Source: Lachnospiraceae bacterium (GTDB taxonomy: Bacteria; Bacillota; Clostridia; Lachnospirales; Lachnospiraceae). Taken from it: 64,000 nucleotides of DNA. Positions 24,167 to 33,457 of the stretch are shown piece after piece. Every line of letters begins with the position of its first letter. Position 1 is the first letter of the stretch. Location: NCBI GenBank assembly GCA_902363445.1, contig CABJAB010000008.1, positions 1 to 64,000 of the forward strand, written 5' to 3'. The notes beneath the pieces were generated by a model. That model searched no databases. It was not told the DNA's origin and saw nothing but the letters and a program-made list of their open reading frames with translations. The position numbers and the translations under genes are program-made.

Positions 24167-24742
24167 TCATTGGTCTATGTTCAGGAAATTTTCCATCATC
24201 TTTTTTCCGCTCGGCGTGAGCACCGATTCCGGATGGAACTGCAGGCCGTACAGAGCAAAGTCCCTGTGCTCCACCGCCATCACCTCCCCGTCCTCTGTCT
24301 CTCCTGTCACCAGAAGCTCCGCCGGCAGGGAAGCCCTTTCCGCCGCCAAAGAGTGATAGCGGGCCGCCGCCTCCGTCCCGGAAAGTCCCGCAAAGATCGG
24401 GGATTCCGTGTCAAGCTTTATCATACTCTGCTTTCCGTGCATCAGTTCCTTTGCGTAGGTTATTCTCGCCCCCAGCACTTCACAAATCGCCTGATGCCCT
24501 AAACAAACTCCAAGAATGGGAATCTCTTCCATGAAGCGCTTCACCACGTCCTCGCAGATCCCAGCGTCTTTCGGGCGTCCCGGCCCCGGGGAAAGTACGA
24601 TATGGCTTGGCTTCCACGCTCCGATCTCTTCTGCTGATGTTTCATCGTTCCGGACGATCCGGATTTTTTCCGGGCTGACAGAACCTATCAGCTGCACCAG
24701 ATTATAAGAAAAGCTGTCATAGTTGTCTATCAGCAGTATCAT
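24167..24742 (-). CDS. trpG: Anthranilate synthase glutamine amidotransferase subunit
   Basis: A 191-residue class I amidotransferase giving ammonia to TrpE. The nucleophile Cys lies in GVCLGHQAI and the catalytic His/Glu in FHPESV. The ATG at 24742 has GGGGAGG seven bases upstream; a GTG at 24748 overlapping the trpE stop would add two residues but has poor spacing. In some Bacillota this subunit also serves PabB; no pab genes are nearby. Confidence 0.96.
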   Translation of the reverse strand: MILLIDNYDSFSYNLVQLIGSVSPEKIRIVRNDETSAEEIGAWKPSHIVLSPGPGRPKDAGICEDVVKRFMEEIPILGVCLGHQAICEVLGARITYAKELMHGKQSMIKLDTESPIFAGLSGTEAAARYHSLAAERASLPAELLVTGETEDGEVMAVEHRDFALYGLQFHPESVLTPSGKKMMENFLNIDQ

Positions 24743-24744
24743 AC

Positions 24745-26196
24745 TCACACCTCCCCGGCCATACGGATGGCCTCTATTACCGCCCCGGCTTTATTGGAGC
24801 ACTCCTCGTATTCCCGCTCCGGCACACTGTCGGCCACGATTCCGGCCCCTGCCTGTACATAGACCCTTCCGCCTTTCTTCACCGCCGTCCGAATAGCGAT
24901 GCAAACGTCCAGATTTCCCGAAAAATCCATATATCCGATGGCTCCGCCGTAAATCCCTCTCGCTGCCGGCTCCAGTTCCTCTATGATCTCACAGGCCCGG
25001 AATTTCGGCGCGCCCGACAAGGTGCCGGCCGGCAGAAGAGCCGGTATGGTGTCGCATCCGTCCATGCCGTCTTTCAGCTTTCCCGTGACCACAGAGGCAA
25101 TGTGCATGACCTTGGAAAACCGGTGAACGTTCATATAATCCTCCACCTTCACTGACCCATATTCTGAAATCTTTCCGATATCATTTCTGGCCAGATCCAC
25201 CAGCATATTATGTTCCGCCCGCTCCTTCTCATCGGCCATCAGCTCTTCCTCGAGCCTCCTGTCTTCTTCCGACGTCCCGCCCCGTTTCCTGGTCCCTGCC
25301 ACGGGAAAGGTCGTAAGCTCTCCGTCTATGAGCTTCACCATGGTTTCCGGAGACGCTCCCGCTATTTGTACATCATCGCTCTGGATGAAGTACATATATG
25401 GAGAAGGATTGGTGGTCCGGAGCACGCGGTAGGCATTTATCAGGCTTCCCTCATATTCCGCCTCAAACCGCCTGGATATCACGCCTTGAAAGATATCTCC
25501 TTCCTTAATATAATGCTTTGTCTTTTCCACCATGGCACAGTAATCTTTCTTGCTGATATTGCAGACGAATTCCGGCGGCATTCTCTTTGGTTCCTCCGGC
25601 AGAGGCATTTCGCTCTGTATCAGATGGATGATCTTCTCTATTTCCAGCACGGCCGCATTGTATCCCTGTTCTCCTTCTTCCGTCTTCGCATTCACCACCA
25701 CGCAGATTTTCTGTCTCAGATGGTCATAGGCAATCACTTTATCAAAAAGCATTAAATCAAAATCCCGGAATTCACTCTCCTTAAATTTAAGCTTTTTCTC
25801 CGCATACCGAAGCATTTCATAAGAAAAATATCCTACAAAACCTCCGGTGAAGGAGGGCATCCCCTCCAGCCTGGGCGCCCGGTATTCCTTCAGAAATCCT
25901 CTCAGCACCTCCATCGGCTCTCCGGGAATCCGATTTTCTATCTCTCCGCTTTTAACCGTCACAGCCCCATCCTTACAGACTGCGTGCAGCAGCGGATGAA
26001 ATCCGAGAAATGAATACCTCCCCCATCGTTCTCCTCCCTCTACGCTCTCCAGAAGGTAGTAGTGTTTATCCAGCTGTGCGAGCTTTCGAAGCAGTGTGAT
26101 CGGCGTAATGACGTCTGCAAATATCTCCCTGCAGATCGGTACCAGGCTGTAACTGTCCCGATATTTTTTCACCTCTTCATATGTCGGTGTGATCAT
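24745..26196 (-). CDS. trpE: Anthranilate synthase component I
   Basis: A 483-residue chorismate-using enzyme, first of the pathway. The N-terminal LLES motif followed ten residues later by Ser ([10 protein letters not shown]...GRYSFLG) is the tryptophan feedback site, so the enzyme should be inhibited by its end product. The catalytic half has the [11 protein letters not shown] and [12 protein letters not shown] segments. The ATG at 26196 has GGAGGAG five bases upstream; the open frame extends to 26406 but that extension lies in the repeat element. The mRNA leader from the T-box promoter is about 830 bases long because a repeat sits between T-box and gene. Confidence 0.97.
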   Translation of the reverse strand: MITPTYEEVKKYRDSYSLVPICREIFADVITPITLLRKLAQLDKHYYLLESVEGGERWGRYSFLGFHPLLHAVCKDGAVTVKSGEIENRIPGEPMEVLRGFLKEYRAPRLEGMPSFTGGFVGYFSYEMLRYAEKKLKFKESEFRDFDLMLFDKVIAYDHLRQKICVVVNAKTEEGEQGYNAAVLEIEKIIHLIQSEMPLPEEPKRMPPEFVCNISKKDYCAMVEKTKHYIKEGDIFQGVISRRFEAEYEGSLINAYRVLRTTNPSPYMYFIQSDDVQIAGASPETMVKLIDGELTTFPVAGTRKRGGTSEEDRRLEEELMADEKERAEHNMLVDLARNDIGKISEYGSVKVEDYMNVHRFSKVMHIASVVTGKLKDGMDGCDTIPALLPAGTLSGAPKFRACEIIEELEPAARGIYGGAIGYMDFSGNLDVCIAIRTAVKKGGRVYVQAGAGIVADSVPEREYEECSNKAGAVIEAIRMAGEV

Positions 26197-26248
26197 GGCT
26201 CTCCTCCTGTCTGATGATGGGTCTACAAAGTTCCTTAATAAAAGGGAT

Positions 26249-26722
26249 ACCTTTGAATACTTATAAAACAAATTTGTCTTATGAATCAGATGAGACAGGA
26301 GGAAATCCGATCCCATCCAGGCGGCTCGCCGGCAGCCCGCTGCCATAAGGCGCGCGGGCCGTGTGGAAATCCGATCCTTTCCTGGAATCAATGGAACGGA
26401 AATCATCCAGAATGGTGCGGCAGGCAGAGCGCCGGCAGAAAGATTCCAGGTCGGCCTAAAGGTGAGCGCCGCAGGGCAGAGGCCGGTGTTCCCCAGGCGG
26501 AGGGAGGCAGAATCGGAAACACCGATTCCGCTTCTGAACGAACCGGAGATGGGAAATCATAAAGATTTCCTGTCGACTGTGAGCGGTACTGCCGGAACGG
26601 GGATAAAGCGGCCCCTACATCGCCAGCGAACCGAAATCGTGACGACCAGGAACTTCTGCCGGTGCTAAGCTGGAGCTTGATCGGAGCTAATTAAAAATGA
26701 TTCCAAAAAGTATTTTGTATCA
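26249..26722. repeat. Structured non-coding repeat, copy 1 (between T-box and trpE)
   Basis: About 474 bp, 80-85% identical by eye in the aligned parts to the segment at 44358-45085. Both copies have the same orientation, beginning at ACCTTTGAATAC and ending at AAAAAGTATTTTGTATCA. No coding frame is conserved between them. Several hairpins are conserved, some by paired base changes: 26508-26518 with 26526-26536, and 26548-26558 with 26564-26574 (11 pairs including two G-T). GCCCGC and GCGGGC pair around 26335-26359. It accounts for the gene-free stretch before trpE and looks like a structured RNA or non-autonomous mobile unit. No known RNA family was recognised. Confidence 0.8.
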
Positions 26723-26724
26723 TA

Positions 26725-27030
26725 CAAAAAAAGCTTCTGCCCCTTAAAAGGGACAAAAGCTTATGATCTGCTTCTGCGATACCACCCTGATTGATGCACT
26801 GCATCCTCTCTGTCACATACCATCATATGTGCCTCGTTGATAACGGATGAGGTCCCCGTCGAAGCCTACTGCCTGCCTGCACAGGAGTTCGGCCCGCCCT
26901 CCCAAGTCCATTCAGTCCGTTCCAAAATGCTGCTTCTCAGCTGTGGCAGCTCTCTGTGATTTCTTTCCCGGCTTACTTCTCTTGGTCATCGGTTTCTGGC
27001 TGTTATTCCATTGAATCTCGATAACTATGT
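26725..27030 (-). promoter_or_regulatory. T-box leader with a Trp (UGG) specifier, controlling the trp operon
   Basis: On the minus strand the leader holds a long Stem I with an AGTA motif (AGAGAAGTAAGCCGG) and the specifier segment GAATGGAC, whose TGG (26910-26908) matches tRNA-Trp. The T-box AGGGTGGTATCGCAG (26788-26774) follows, then a terminator hairpin (26762-26731) ending in a seven-T run. Uncharged tRNA-Trp should stabilise the antiterminator and allow transcription into trpEGDCFBA. The downstream repeat lies between the terminator and trpE. Confidence 0.93.
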
Positions 27031-27035
27031 TTCAT

Positions 27036-27064
27036 AGTATAATCACTTCTTCTTCATTTGTCAA
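27036..27064 (-). promoter_or_regulatory. trp operon promoter
   Basis: On the minus strand TTGACA (27064-27059), 17 bases, TATACT (27041-27036). It begins only 11 bp after the hom stop codon, and initiation at about 27029 gives a leader starting just before T-box Stem I. Confidence 0.88.
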
Positions 27065-27075
27065 TGAAAAACTTT

Positions 27076-28353
27076 TTATAAAACCCGGATGATACTGGAT
27101 ATTTTTTGGATCACCGACATCCCGCCGAGGACTGTCACCGCATCCCGGAAATGATATTCTTTGACCGAATCCGTCACGATCGCCAGCTCTGCAAAACCGT
27201 CCTGGGTATTTTTCTGTATCAGCTTTGCGATGCTCACTGCATTGTTCCCAAAAACTCCGGCAATGGTGGCCAGGACACCGGGCTTATCCTCTGCATGAAG
27301 TCTCATGAAGTATTTACTCTCCACATCTCCTATGGCCTTGACCGAAAGCTCCCGATAACAGCTGCAGCCGATCCTTCCGCAGCATCCCCATTCAATATCC
27401 CGCAGAATATCGATGACGTCGCCCACTATGGCGCTGGCCGTGGGCATCTCTCCGGCGCCTCTTCCATAAAACATGGCGTCATCCACCGCGTCTCCGTGGA
27501 CAAACACCGCGTTAAAAGCGTCTTTTACAGATGCCAAAGGATGTCCGCTGGGTATCAGCATCGGATGCACTCTGGCCTCGATACCGGTATCCGTGTTCTT
27601 CGCCACTCCCAAAAGCTTGATATCGCATCCCAGCTCTTTGGCATACTGGATATCCTTAGCGCTTATCTTCGAGATCCCTTCTGTATAGACGTCTTCAAAG
27701 ACCACTCTGGAGTGAAACGCGATAGAAGCCAGAATCGCCACCTTCCTGCCCGCGTCATATCCCTCCACATCAGCCGTGGGATCTGACTCCGCGTACCCCA
27801 GCTCCTTCGCCACCCTCAGGGCATCTTCAAATTCCATGCCGTCATCCGTCATCTTTGTCAATATGAAATTCGTAGTGCCGTTGAAGATTCCCATGATATC
27901 AGTGATCTCATTTCCCGCCAGACACTGCTTCATTGGGCGGAGAATCGGTATCCCGCCGGCGACCGCGGCTTCAAACAGAAAATCACAGCCATTATCCTTC
28001 GCCGCCTCCAAAAGCTCCTTTCCTCTGGATGCGATCAGATCCTTATTAGCCGAGACCACATGCTTCCCGGCCCGGAACGCTTCCATGATGATGGTGCAGG
28101 CCGGCTCCATTCCTCCCATCACTTCTATGATCACGGAGATAGATTCATCCCCTATGATCTCTCTCCAATCGTCGGTGAGCAGCTCCCGGCCGACCTTCTT
28201 TTCGGCCTTTTCCAAATTCCTGACCAGGATTTTCGCGATTTCTATCTCCACGCCGGTTTTACTCGGCATTTCCAGTTTTCTCCGCTCCAGCAGCTTATAT
28301 ACGCCGGATCCTACGGTTCCCAGACCCAATATGGCGATCTTAACTTTTTTCAT
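27076..28353 (-). CDS. hom: Homoserine dehydrogenase
   Basis: A 425-residue NAD(P)-dependent enzyme making homoserine from aspartate semialdehyde for threonine and methionine synthesis. The Rossmann motif GLGTVGSGVY is at the N-terminus, the catalytic GTTNFILTKM and EGYDAGRKVAILA segments are present, and the last 80 residues form an ACT domain (EDKPGVLATIAGVFG), implying threonine feedback. The ATG at 28353 has GGAGG six bases upstream; the open frame extends to 28428 but that part covers its own promoter. No thrB or thrC is adjacent. Confidence 0.96.
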   Translation of the reverse strand: MKKVKIAILGLGTVGSGVYKLLERRKLEMPSKTGVEIEIAKILVRNLEKAEKKVGRELLTDDWREIIGDESISVIIEVMGGMEPACTIIMEAFRAGKHVVSANKDLIASRGKELLEAAKDNGCDFLFEAAVAGGIPILRPMKQCLAGNEITDIMGIFNGTTNFILTKMTDDGMEFEDALRVAKELGYAESDPTADVEGYDAGRKVAILASIAFHSRVVFEDVYTEGISKISAKDIQYAKELGCDIKLLGVAKNTDTGIEARVHPMLIPSGHPLASVKDAFNAVFVHGDAVDDAMFYGRGAGEMPTASAIVGDVIDILRDIEWGCCGRIGCSCYRELSVKAIGDVESKYFMRLHAEDKPGVLATIAGVFGNNAVSIAKLIQKNTQDGFAELAIVTDSVKEYHFRDAVTVLGGMSVIQKISSIIRVL

Positions 28354-28399
28354 CAGCGCCTCCGTTTCTGTGTTCTTGTTCATAGAGTGTTCTATCCTG

Positions 28400-28428
28400 A
28401 TTGTATGTACCTTCCTCCCATTTGTCAA
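28400..28428 (-). promoter_or_regulatory. hom promoter
   Basis: On the minus strand TTGACA (28428-28423), 17 bases, TACAAT (28405-28400). It lies in the 310-bp gap between hom and citrate synthase. The rest of the gap (28429-28579) is AT-rich with no gene or stable hairpin that I can see. Confidence 0.8.
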
Positions 28429-28579
28429 TGGGAAAGGAGATTCCAGCGCCGGGATTCTCTCTCATTCCCCGGACAAAATTAGGAATAAAAGGTCAACAAA
28501 ATTAATACCTAATTTTTTAAATATTCTTCCATTAAAATACATAAAATCGCCAAAAAATCAGAACAGGGATTGCCTTATT

Positions 28580-28608
28580 TTCAAAATGCTGTTAAAGTAT
28601 ACTATAAT
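28580..28608 (+). promoter_or_regulatory. Citrate synthase promoter
   Basis: TTCAAA (28580-28585), 17 bases and a perfect TATAAT (28603-28608), about 55 bases before the ATG. The -35 is weak (4 of 6), which may mean activator dependence. Confidence 0.65.
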
Positions 28609-28663
28609 ATTTTAAAGACCGGTATCTAAGGCAGACAATGTATATTCTTAAGGAGGTTTTTCT

Positions 28664-30043
28664 ATGTCCGACGATGAAAGATTCAACCCCGTAGACTTTG
28701 AGTTTGACACCCGTTTAGATCAGTTGGTGGAATACTGTAAGAACTCCAATCACATAGATTTGAATCTCTATACAGAATACGACGTAAAACGCGGTCTTCG
28801 CGACTCCAACGGCAAGGGCGTTTTGACGGGACTCACCGAAATATCCGATGTCATCGCATTTGACGTCGTTAACGGCCGGAAGATTCCGGCCAACGGACGC
28901 CTTTATTATCAGGGCTACAATGTCAAGGATCTGATCAATGGCTTTCAGGACCGTAAGTTCGGCTTTGAAGAGACTACATATCTGCTCTTGTTCGGCAGTC
29001 TCCCTTCCCATGCACAGATGGATGAGTTCTTGGAGCTGATGGGCCACTTCCGGAACCTTCCCGATACCTTCGTGCGCGACATCATCATGAAGGCTCCCAG
29101 CAGGGACATCATGAACTCGCTGCAGAAAAGTGTCCTCACCCTGTATACTTATGACAGAAATCCGGACGACGTTTCCATCCCCAATGTATTAAAGCAGTCC
29201 CTCCATCTGATCGCCCAGTTCCCTTTGATCTCCGTATATGCTTATCAGGCATACCGCCACTATCATCTGGACGAAAGCCTGGTCATACGGAATCCCAAGC
29301 CTCAGCTTTCTACCGCGGAGAACATTCTCCGTCTGCTTCGTCCTGACGGAAAATACACGGAGCTGGAAGCAAAGGTGCTGGATGTGGCACTCGTGATCCA
29401 CGCCGAGCACGGCGGCGGAAACAATTCTTCCTTCACTACCCATGTCGTGTCCTCTACCGGAACCGACACTTATTCAGCCGTTACAGCTTCCCTCGGTTCC
29501 TTAAAAGGCCCGAAGCACGGCGGGGCCAACCTGAAGGTACAGAACATGTTCGCCGATCTGAAGGAGAATATCCCTGACTGGTCCGACGAGGATGCGATCC
29601 GTGAATATCTCCAGAAGCTGATCAACAAAGAAGCGTTTGACCGGAGCGGCCTAATCTATGGTATCGGCCATGCCGTATATACTAAATCCGATCCCCGCGC
29701 CGTTATTCTTAAAAAATATGCGAAAGCGCTCTCAGAAGAGAAGAGCCGTACTGAGGAATATAAGCTCTACACTACCGTGGAGCGGCTGGCCTGTCAGCTC
29801 CTGTCAGAGCAGAAACAGCTGCATAAAGCCATCTGCGCCAACGTGGACTTTTACAGCGGCTTCGTTTACAACATGCTGGGTCTGCCCAATGAGCTCTTTA
29901 CTCCCATATTTGCCATCTCCCGTATCTCCGGCTGGTGCGCGCACCGGATTGAAGAATTGGTGAACTCCAGCAAGATCATCCGCCCTGCTTATAAATATGT
30001 GGGACAGCATCGCAGTTATGTGACCCTGGATGACCGGAAATAA
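28664..30043 (+). CDS. Citrate synthase
   Basis: A 459-residue citrate synthase that joins acetyl-CoA and oxaloacetate. Active-site regions are visible: EHGGGNNSSFTT with the first catalytic His, GPKHGGANLKV with the second, and GHAVYTKSDPRA with the catalytic Asp. The N-terminal extension of about 60 residues is longer than in GltA and typical of clostridial Si-type enzymes. The ATG has AAGGAGG upstream. It is transcribed alone between its own promoter and a strong terminator; no aconitase or isocitrate dehydrogenase is adjacent. Its probable role is glutamate synthesis in an incomplete TCA cycle. The symbol gltA or citZ would fit equally. Confidence 0.95.
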   Translation: MSDDERFNPVDFEFDTRLDQLVEYCKNSNHIDLNLYTEYDVKRGLRDSNGKGVLTGLTEISDVIAFDVVNGRKIPANGRLYYQGYNVKDLINGFQDRKFGFEETTYLLLFGSLPSHAQMDEFLELMGHFRNLPDTFVRDIIMKAPSRDIMNSLQKSVLTLYTYDRNPDDVSIPNVLKQSLHLIAQFPLISVYAYQAYRHYHLDESLVIRNPKPQLSTAENILRLLRPDGKYTELEAKVLDVALVIHAEHGGGNNSSFTTHVVSSTGTDTYSAVTASLGSLKGPKHGGANLKVQNMFADLKENIPDWSDEDAIREYLQKLINKEAFDRSGLIYGIGHAVYTKSDPRAVILKKYAKALSEEKSRTEEYKLYTTVERLACQLLSEQKQLHKAICANVDFYSGFVYNMLGLPNELFTPIFAISRISGWCAHRIEELVNSSKIIRPAYKYVGQHRSYVTLDDRK

Positions 30044-30054
30044 CGGTAAAAAAA

Positions 30055-30085
30055 CGGGTATGCCTTATGATTTAAGGCATACCCG
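30055..30085. terminator. Bidirectional terminator after citrate synthase
   Basis: CGGGTATGCCTT and AAGGCATACCCG form a perfect stem around a short loop. A seven-A run precedes it, giving a U tract for the minus-strand sugar operon, and ATTTGTATC follows on plus. Confidence 0.85.
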
Positions 30086-30118
30086 ATTTGTATCTCTCTG
30101 TCGGAATCACTCGTTTCG

Positions 30119-31036
30119 TCAAAGGGCTGTGACTGCAAACACGGCTTTTACCGGTTTATTTTCAAAGTTCACCAGCTGATAGGGAGTCCCCGCCGGCAGG
30201 AAAAAAGAATCCTCAGGGCGCAGCTGGAAGGATTCCTGCAGATGCGTCAGATTTATAGTGATTGGTCCGTCTATACAAAAGATCGCCGCATCTCCCTTGT
30301 GGCAGTCTTCTTCGGAGCACCTCGGTCCATAACCGCCGGGCGGAAGGATAAATTCTCCAAAGTGTCCGTAATCATTGCTCCCTATGAAACGCATCAGCAT
30401 CGGGTGCTTTGTCCCGTGTATATTATTGAGCTTATCACAGTCCCTTACCGTATATACTGCCTGGGGATAAGCCCTGGCTTCTTTTCCGTCCACCGGCCAG
30501 CTGCCGATATCGTCGGTGCAGCCCTGCCTGGTGACATTCCGGATCACACTTCGCATATCCGGCAGCTTGTCGTTATTCGGCCCTTTATAAAACTTTGTCT
30601 CCGCATCCGTCGGGATATAAGCCGGCGGAATGTCCTCCCCCCATGCTTTCGGTGTGATAAAGTAAAGCACCCGGACCTTCTGATCCGAAAAGTTATGGGC
30701 CTTATGCCACGCCTCCTGCGGCATGAACAGTCCGTCTCCCGTCTCCAGATACGCGAACTGGCCGTTTCCGCTCCTCTGCACGATAGGTCCCTGCAAAATA
30801 TAATAAAACTCATCCCCCGGATGGATATCCAGAGGGTCAAAGGCCCCGCCGGGCCCCAGCTCATAAATTCCCAACATAAAGGTATCTGTGCTGACTATCG
30901 TAAAGGTATTGTCGCTGGTAAACGCGTTGTCCGGTGGATACAACGCACTGCTGTATTCCTCCTTGCGGATCAGCCTCGGATATTTCCTTCCGTCGGCAAA
31001 AGGGAACTTTGTTAAAATATCAGTAAGCTTCGGCAT
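30119..31036 (-). CDS. Two-domain cupin protein, last gene of the sugar operon
   Basis: A 305-residue protein with two cupin barrels. The first has LDIHPGDEFYYILQG and GDGLFMPQEAWHKAHN (about residues 72-120). The second has FILPPGGYGPRCSEEDCHKG and a later FFLPAGTPYQLVNF (about 230-295). Metal-binding His/Glu residues are clearest in the first. The ATG has AAAGGAG upstream and lies 14 bp after the aldolase stop. Bicupins in carbohydrate operons may be isomerases, epimerases or sugar-acid enzymes. Nothing in the sequence decides, and no exact family was recognised. Confidence 0.75.
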   Translation of the reverse strand: MPKLTDILTKFPFADGRKYPRLIRKEEYSSALYPPDNAFTSDNTFTIVSTDTFMLGIYELGPGGAFDPLDIHPGDEFYYILQGPIVQRSGNGQFAYLETGDGLFMPQEAWHKAHNFSDQKVRVLYFITPKAWGEDIPPAYIPTDAETKFYKGPNNDKLPDMRSVIRNVTRQGCTDDIGSWPVDGKEARAYPQAVYTVRDCDKLNNIHGTKHPMLMRFIGSNDYGHFGEFILPPGGYGPRCSEEDCHKGDAAIFCIDGPITINLTHLQESFQLRPEDSFFLPAGTPYQLVNFENKPVKAVFAVTAL

Positions 31037-31050
31037 TCTCTTCTCCTTTC

Positions 31051-31908
31051 TCAGCGCCCGTTTCTCATACAGGTGATGATATCCTTGGCTCCCTGTTTCA
31101 ATACTTCATATGCGCGGGCAGTCAGGGTATTATAATAAGTTTGCTCCGGATTCCGGGCAATGATCTTCTGAAGCTCCGGGGCTACCTGAATGGATAAATA
31201 CGTATAATAATTGATCTTGGACATGCCGGAGCTGATTGCCGCCTGCAGATTCTCAAACGATACTCCCGAACTTCCGTGCATCACCAGGGCGGTATCCTCC
31301 GGGACTGCTGCCCGAATGTCCTCCAGCCGTTTCAGGTCAAGGACCGGAGCCGCTTTATAAAAGCCGTGCTCCGTACCGATGCACACCGCCAGGGCGTCGC
31401 AGCCGGTTCTCACCGCAAAGTCTTTCGCGACTTCAGGATCCGTGTAAAAGCCCGTCTTATCCTTTGGGTCGATCCCCCCGTGATTGCCAAATCCCGGCAT
31501 TCTCCCGATCTCAGCCTCTACCGTAAGCCCGAGCGGATGTACCATATCGCAGATTTCCTTTACATTGGCAATGTTCTCTTCATAGGGAAGATAGGATCCG
31601 TCATACATGACCGAGGAAAAACCGCATTTCACTGCCCGCAGGCACATATTCAGGCTCAGCCCGTGATCCAGATTGACCGCTACCGGAACCGATGCGTTTT
31701 TTGCACATTCCACCATATACGGCCCGATCACCTCCATTGCGATGTCCGTTTCATGAGCACTGGCATGGTCCAGAATGACCGGTGTCTGCAGTTCTTCCGC
31801 CGCATCCACGGCTGCGCGGACAATATCAAAGCCCGGCGTGTTGATCGCCGCGACCGCCATCTTGTTCCTCCGCGCTTCCCTCAGCATATCTTTCATGTTT
31901 ACAAGCAT
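31051..31908 (-). CDS. Class II (zinc) ketose-phosphate aldolase
   Basis: A 285-residue enzyme of the fructose/tagatose-bisphosphate aldolase family. The catalytic Asp and first zinc His are in VNLDHG, the other zinc His residues are in IGTEHGFY and VMHGSSG, and VEAEIG carries the conserved Glu. The phosphate-loop segment SKINYYTYLS departs from the usual KINxxTD pattern of FbaA and GatY, so the substrate is probably not fructose 1,6-bisphosphate. In this operon it would cleave the phosphorylated ketose formed by the FGGY kinase, giving dihydroxyacetone phosphate and an aldehyde. The ATG has GGGGGT upstream. Confidence 0.88.
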   Translation of the reverse strand: MLVNMKDMLREARRNKMAVAAINTPGFDIVRAAVDAAEELQTPVILDHASAHETDIAMEVIGPYMVECAKNASVPVAVNLDHGLSLNMCLRAVKCGFSSVMYDGSYLPYEENIANVKEICDMVHPLGLTVEAEIGRMPGFGNHGGIDPKDKTGFYTDPEVAKDFAVRTGCDALAVCIGTEHGFYKAAPVLDLKRLEDIRAAVPEDTALVMHGSSGVSFENLQAAISSGMSKINYYTYLSIQVAPELQKIIARNPEQTYYNTLTARAYEVLKQGAKDIITCMRNGR

Positions 31909-31949
31909 ATTTGTTACCCCCTAGTATATTAGTTATGATGTTGATTCTG

Positions 31950-33440
31950 CTAATAATGCAGTCCTGAATAAGCGGACTTGACCGCTTCGCTCAATCGCCG
32001 ATGACGCTCCAGTATTCCAGAACTGTCCTGCCCCGGCACATAGCGGCACAGTATTTCCCGAAACTGCAGACACGCCTCTTCCAAGCTGGAATAGCACCCG
32101 AACTCCACGGCGCAGAGCATTGCCAGACCTCTGACTCCCGCTTCCCCGTGTTTCAGGACTTCAATTTCCTTTCTGGTAATATCGGCCTTCATCTGCATGT
32201 ATACGTCCGATCTGGAGACTCCCCCGACTGCCGTGACACCGTCCGCCGGTATCCCGTAGTCCTCCAGCAGCTGAAACATTTCCGCTGATTCACAGCAGAG
32301 TCCTTCCAGCATCCCGCGGTACAGATGATATACGGTAGATCCGGCGTCCATTCCAATGAAGGAACCCATGGGCTGTCCGATATCCGCAAAACAAGTGCTG
32401 GATAAATACGGCAGGAACACAATGCCTCCGGAAATGCCTGCACAGTTCCGATTCAAATCATCGTATACACTCCCCCCTTCTTTTTCGCATTTGTCACTGA
32501 GGGCTACCGCAAAATTCCGGATAAACCACTTCAGGCAGTTTCCATGCATCAGACGGCTGAGCAATGAAACGTACCTTCCTTTTTTTACAAACGGTTCCAT
32601 CGGCAGGCGCGCCTGTCTGATTCTCTCCGCCCCTTTTCTGTCAGTAAGCAGATTGAGTGCTTCTGTGGAGCCTTCCCCCAGAACAGCGTCTCCCGGCCTG
32701 ACCGCCCCTCCTCCGACCGCGGCGCTGATCTGGTCATGGCAGCCTGCCAGGATTTCCATATCCGCAGGCAGTCCGAGCTCTTCCCTCCATTTTTTCCTGA
32801 CAGGTCCCAAACGGGTTCCCGCTCTGCCGATCTGTGGAAAAAGCCGCAGATCCATCTCATACCGCTTCGCTATGCTGCCAGACCATTCATAGCTGTTGAT
32901 GTCAAAGCACATAGTATTGGAGGCGGCTGAATAATCGATCATGGCCTCCCCGCACAGCAAATACGCGATATAACTGTCTACAAAAAAGAGCCTGTCTGTT
33001 TTTTCAAATATTTCCGGCCTCGTTTCCTTCCAGTACGTATATTGATTGACTGCGGCAATCTGCGGCTCCGTCTTTCCTGTAGTAAGGTAAAGCTCCTCCC
33101 GCGGAATCCGGTGCTTAAGAAGGTTCCACACTTCTGTGTTCCGCCTGTCCATGTAGGTTATGCCGTCATCCAAAAGCAGCTGTCCATTCTTATCGACCAG
33201 CGCGAGCGTCTCGCCAAGGGACGATACCATGGCAGCCCTCACACCGGCCGCAGCCGGTGCGAGTTCCTTCAGTACGGCTTTCACGCTGCTCCATACGGCG
33301 GTAAGGCTCAGGGCGGCAAATCCGCTCTGTCCTCCGGACAGCTTATATTCACGCCGGGCGCTTTTAAGGACGCCGCCCGTTTCAGAGATCACCGACGCCT
33401 TGCAGCCGGAAGTCCCCACGTCAATGCCGATAAAGTCCAT
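31950..33440 (-). CDS. FGGY-family carbohydrate kinase
   Basis: A 496-residue kinase of the xylulokinase/glycerokinase superfamily. The N-terminal ATP-binding IGIDVGTSGCKASV, the substrate-domain YMDRRN, the GCHDQISAAVG loop and the C-terminal GGVSRSDVYMQMKAD with GEAGVRGLAML are all in place. The family phosphorylates sugars or polyols of three to seven carbons; the specificity cannot be read. It sits between the binding-protein gene (17 bp) and the aldolase (41 bp), so it probably activates the ketose produced by the PMI-like isomerase. Length is normal. Confidence 0.9.
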   Translation of the reverse strand: MDFIGIDVGTSGCKASVISETGGVLKSARREYKLSGGQSGFAALSLTAVWSSVKAVLKELAPAAAGVRAAMVSSLGETLALVDKNGQLLLDDGITYMDRRNTEVWNLLKHRIPREELYLTTGKTEPQIAAVNQYTYWKETRPEIFEKTDRLFFVDSYIAYLLCGEAMIDYSAASNTMCFDINSYEWSGSIAKRYEMDLRLFPQIGRAGTRLGPVRKKWREELGLPADMEILAGCHDQISAAVGGGAVRPGDAVLGEGSTEALNLLTDRKGAERIRQARLPMEPFVKKGRYVSLLSRLMHGNCLKWFIRNFAVALSDKCEKEGGSVYDDLNRNCAGISGGIVFLPYLSSTCFADIGQPMGSFIGMDAGSTVYHLYRGMLEGLCCESAEMFQLLEDYGIPADGVTAVGGVSRSDVYMQMKADITRKEIEVLKHGEAGVRGLAMLCAVEFGCYSSLEEACLQFREILCRYVPGQDSSGILERHRRLSEAVKSAYSGLHY

Positions 33441-33457
33441 ACTTCCTCCGCAATTTC

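Noticed and set aside
26197-26406. N-terminal extension of trpE
   Set aside because: It runs into the repeat element; the ATG at 26196 has an ideal ribosome binding site and gives the normal TrpE start.
26281-26668. Open frames of about 90-100 codons on both strands inside repeat copy 1
   Set aside because: The corresponding positions in copy 2 have stops or frame changes, and differences between copies do not favour synonymous positions; paired changes fit RNA stems instead.
26249-26722. Repeat as a group I/II intron, RNase P RNA or tmRNA
   Set aside because: No domain V-like hairpin, no conserved catalytic core segments and no tRNA-like ends could be found on either strand.
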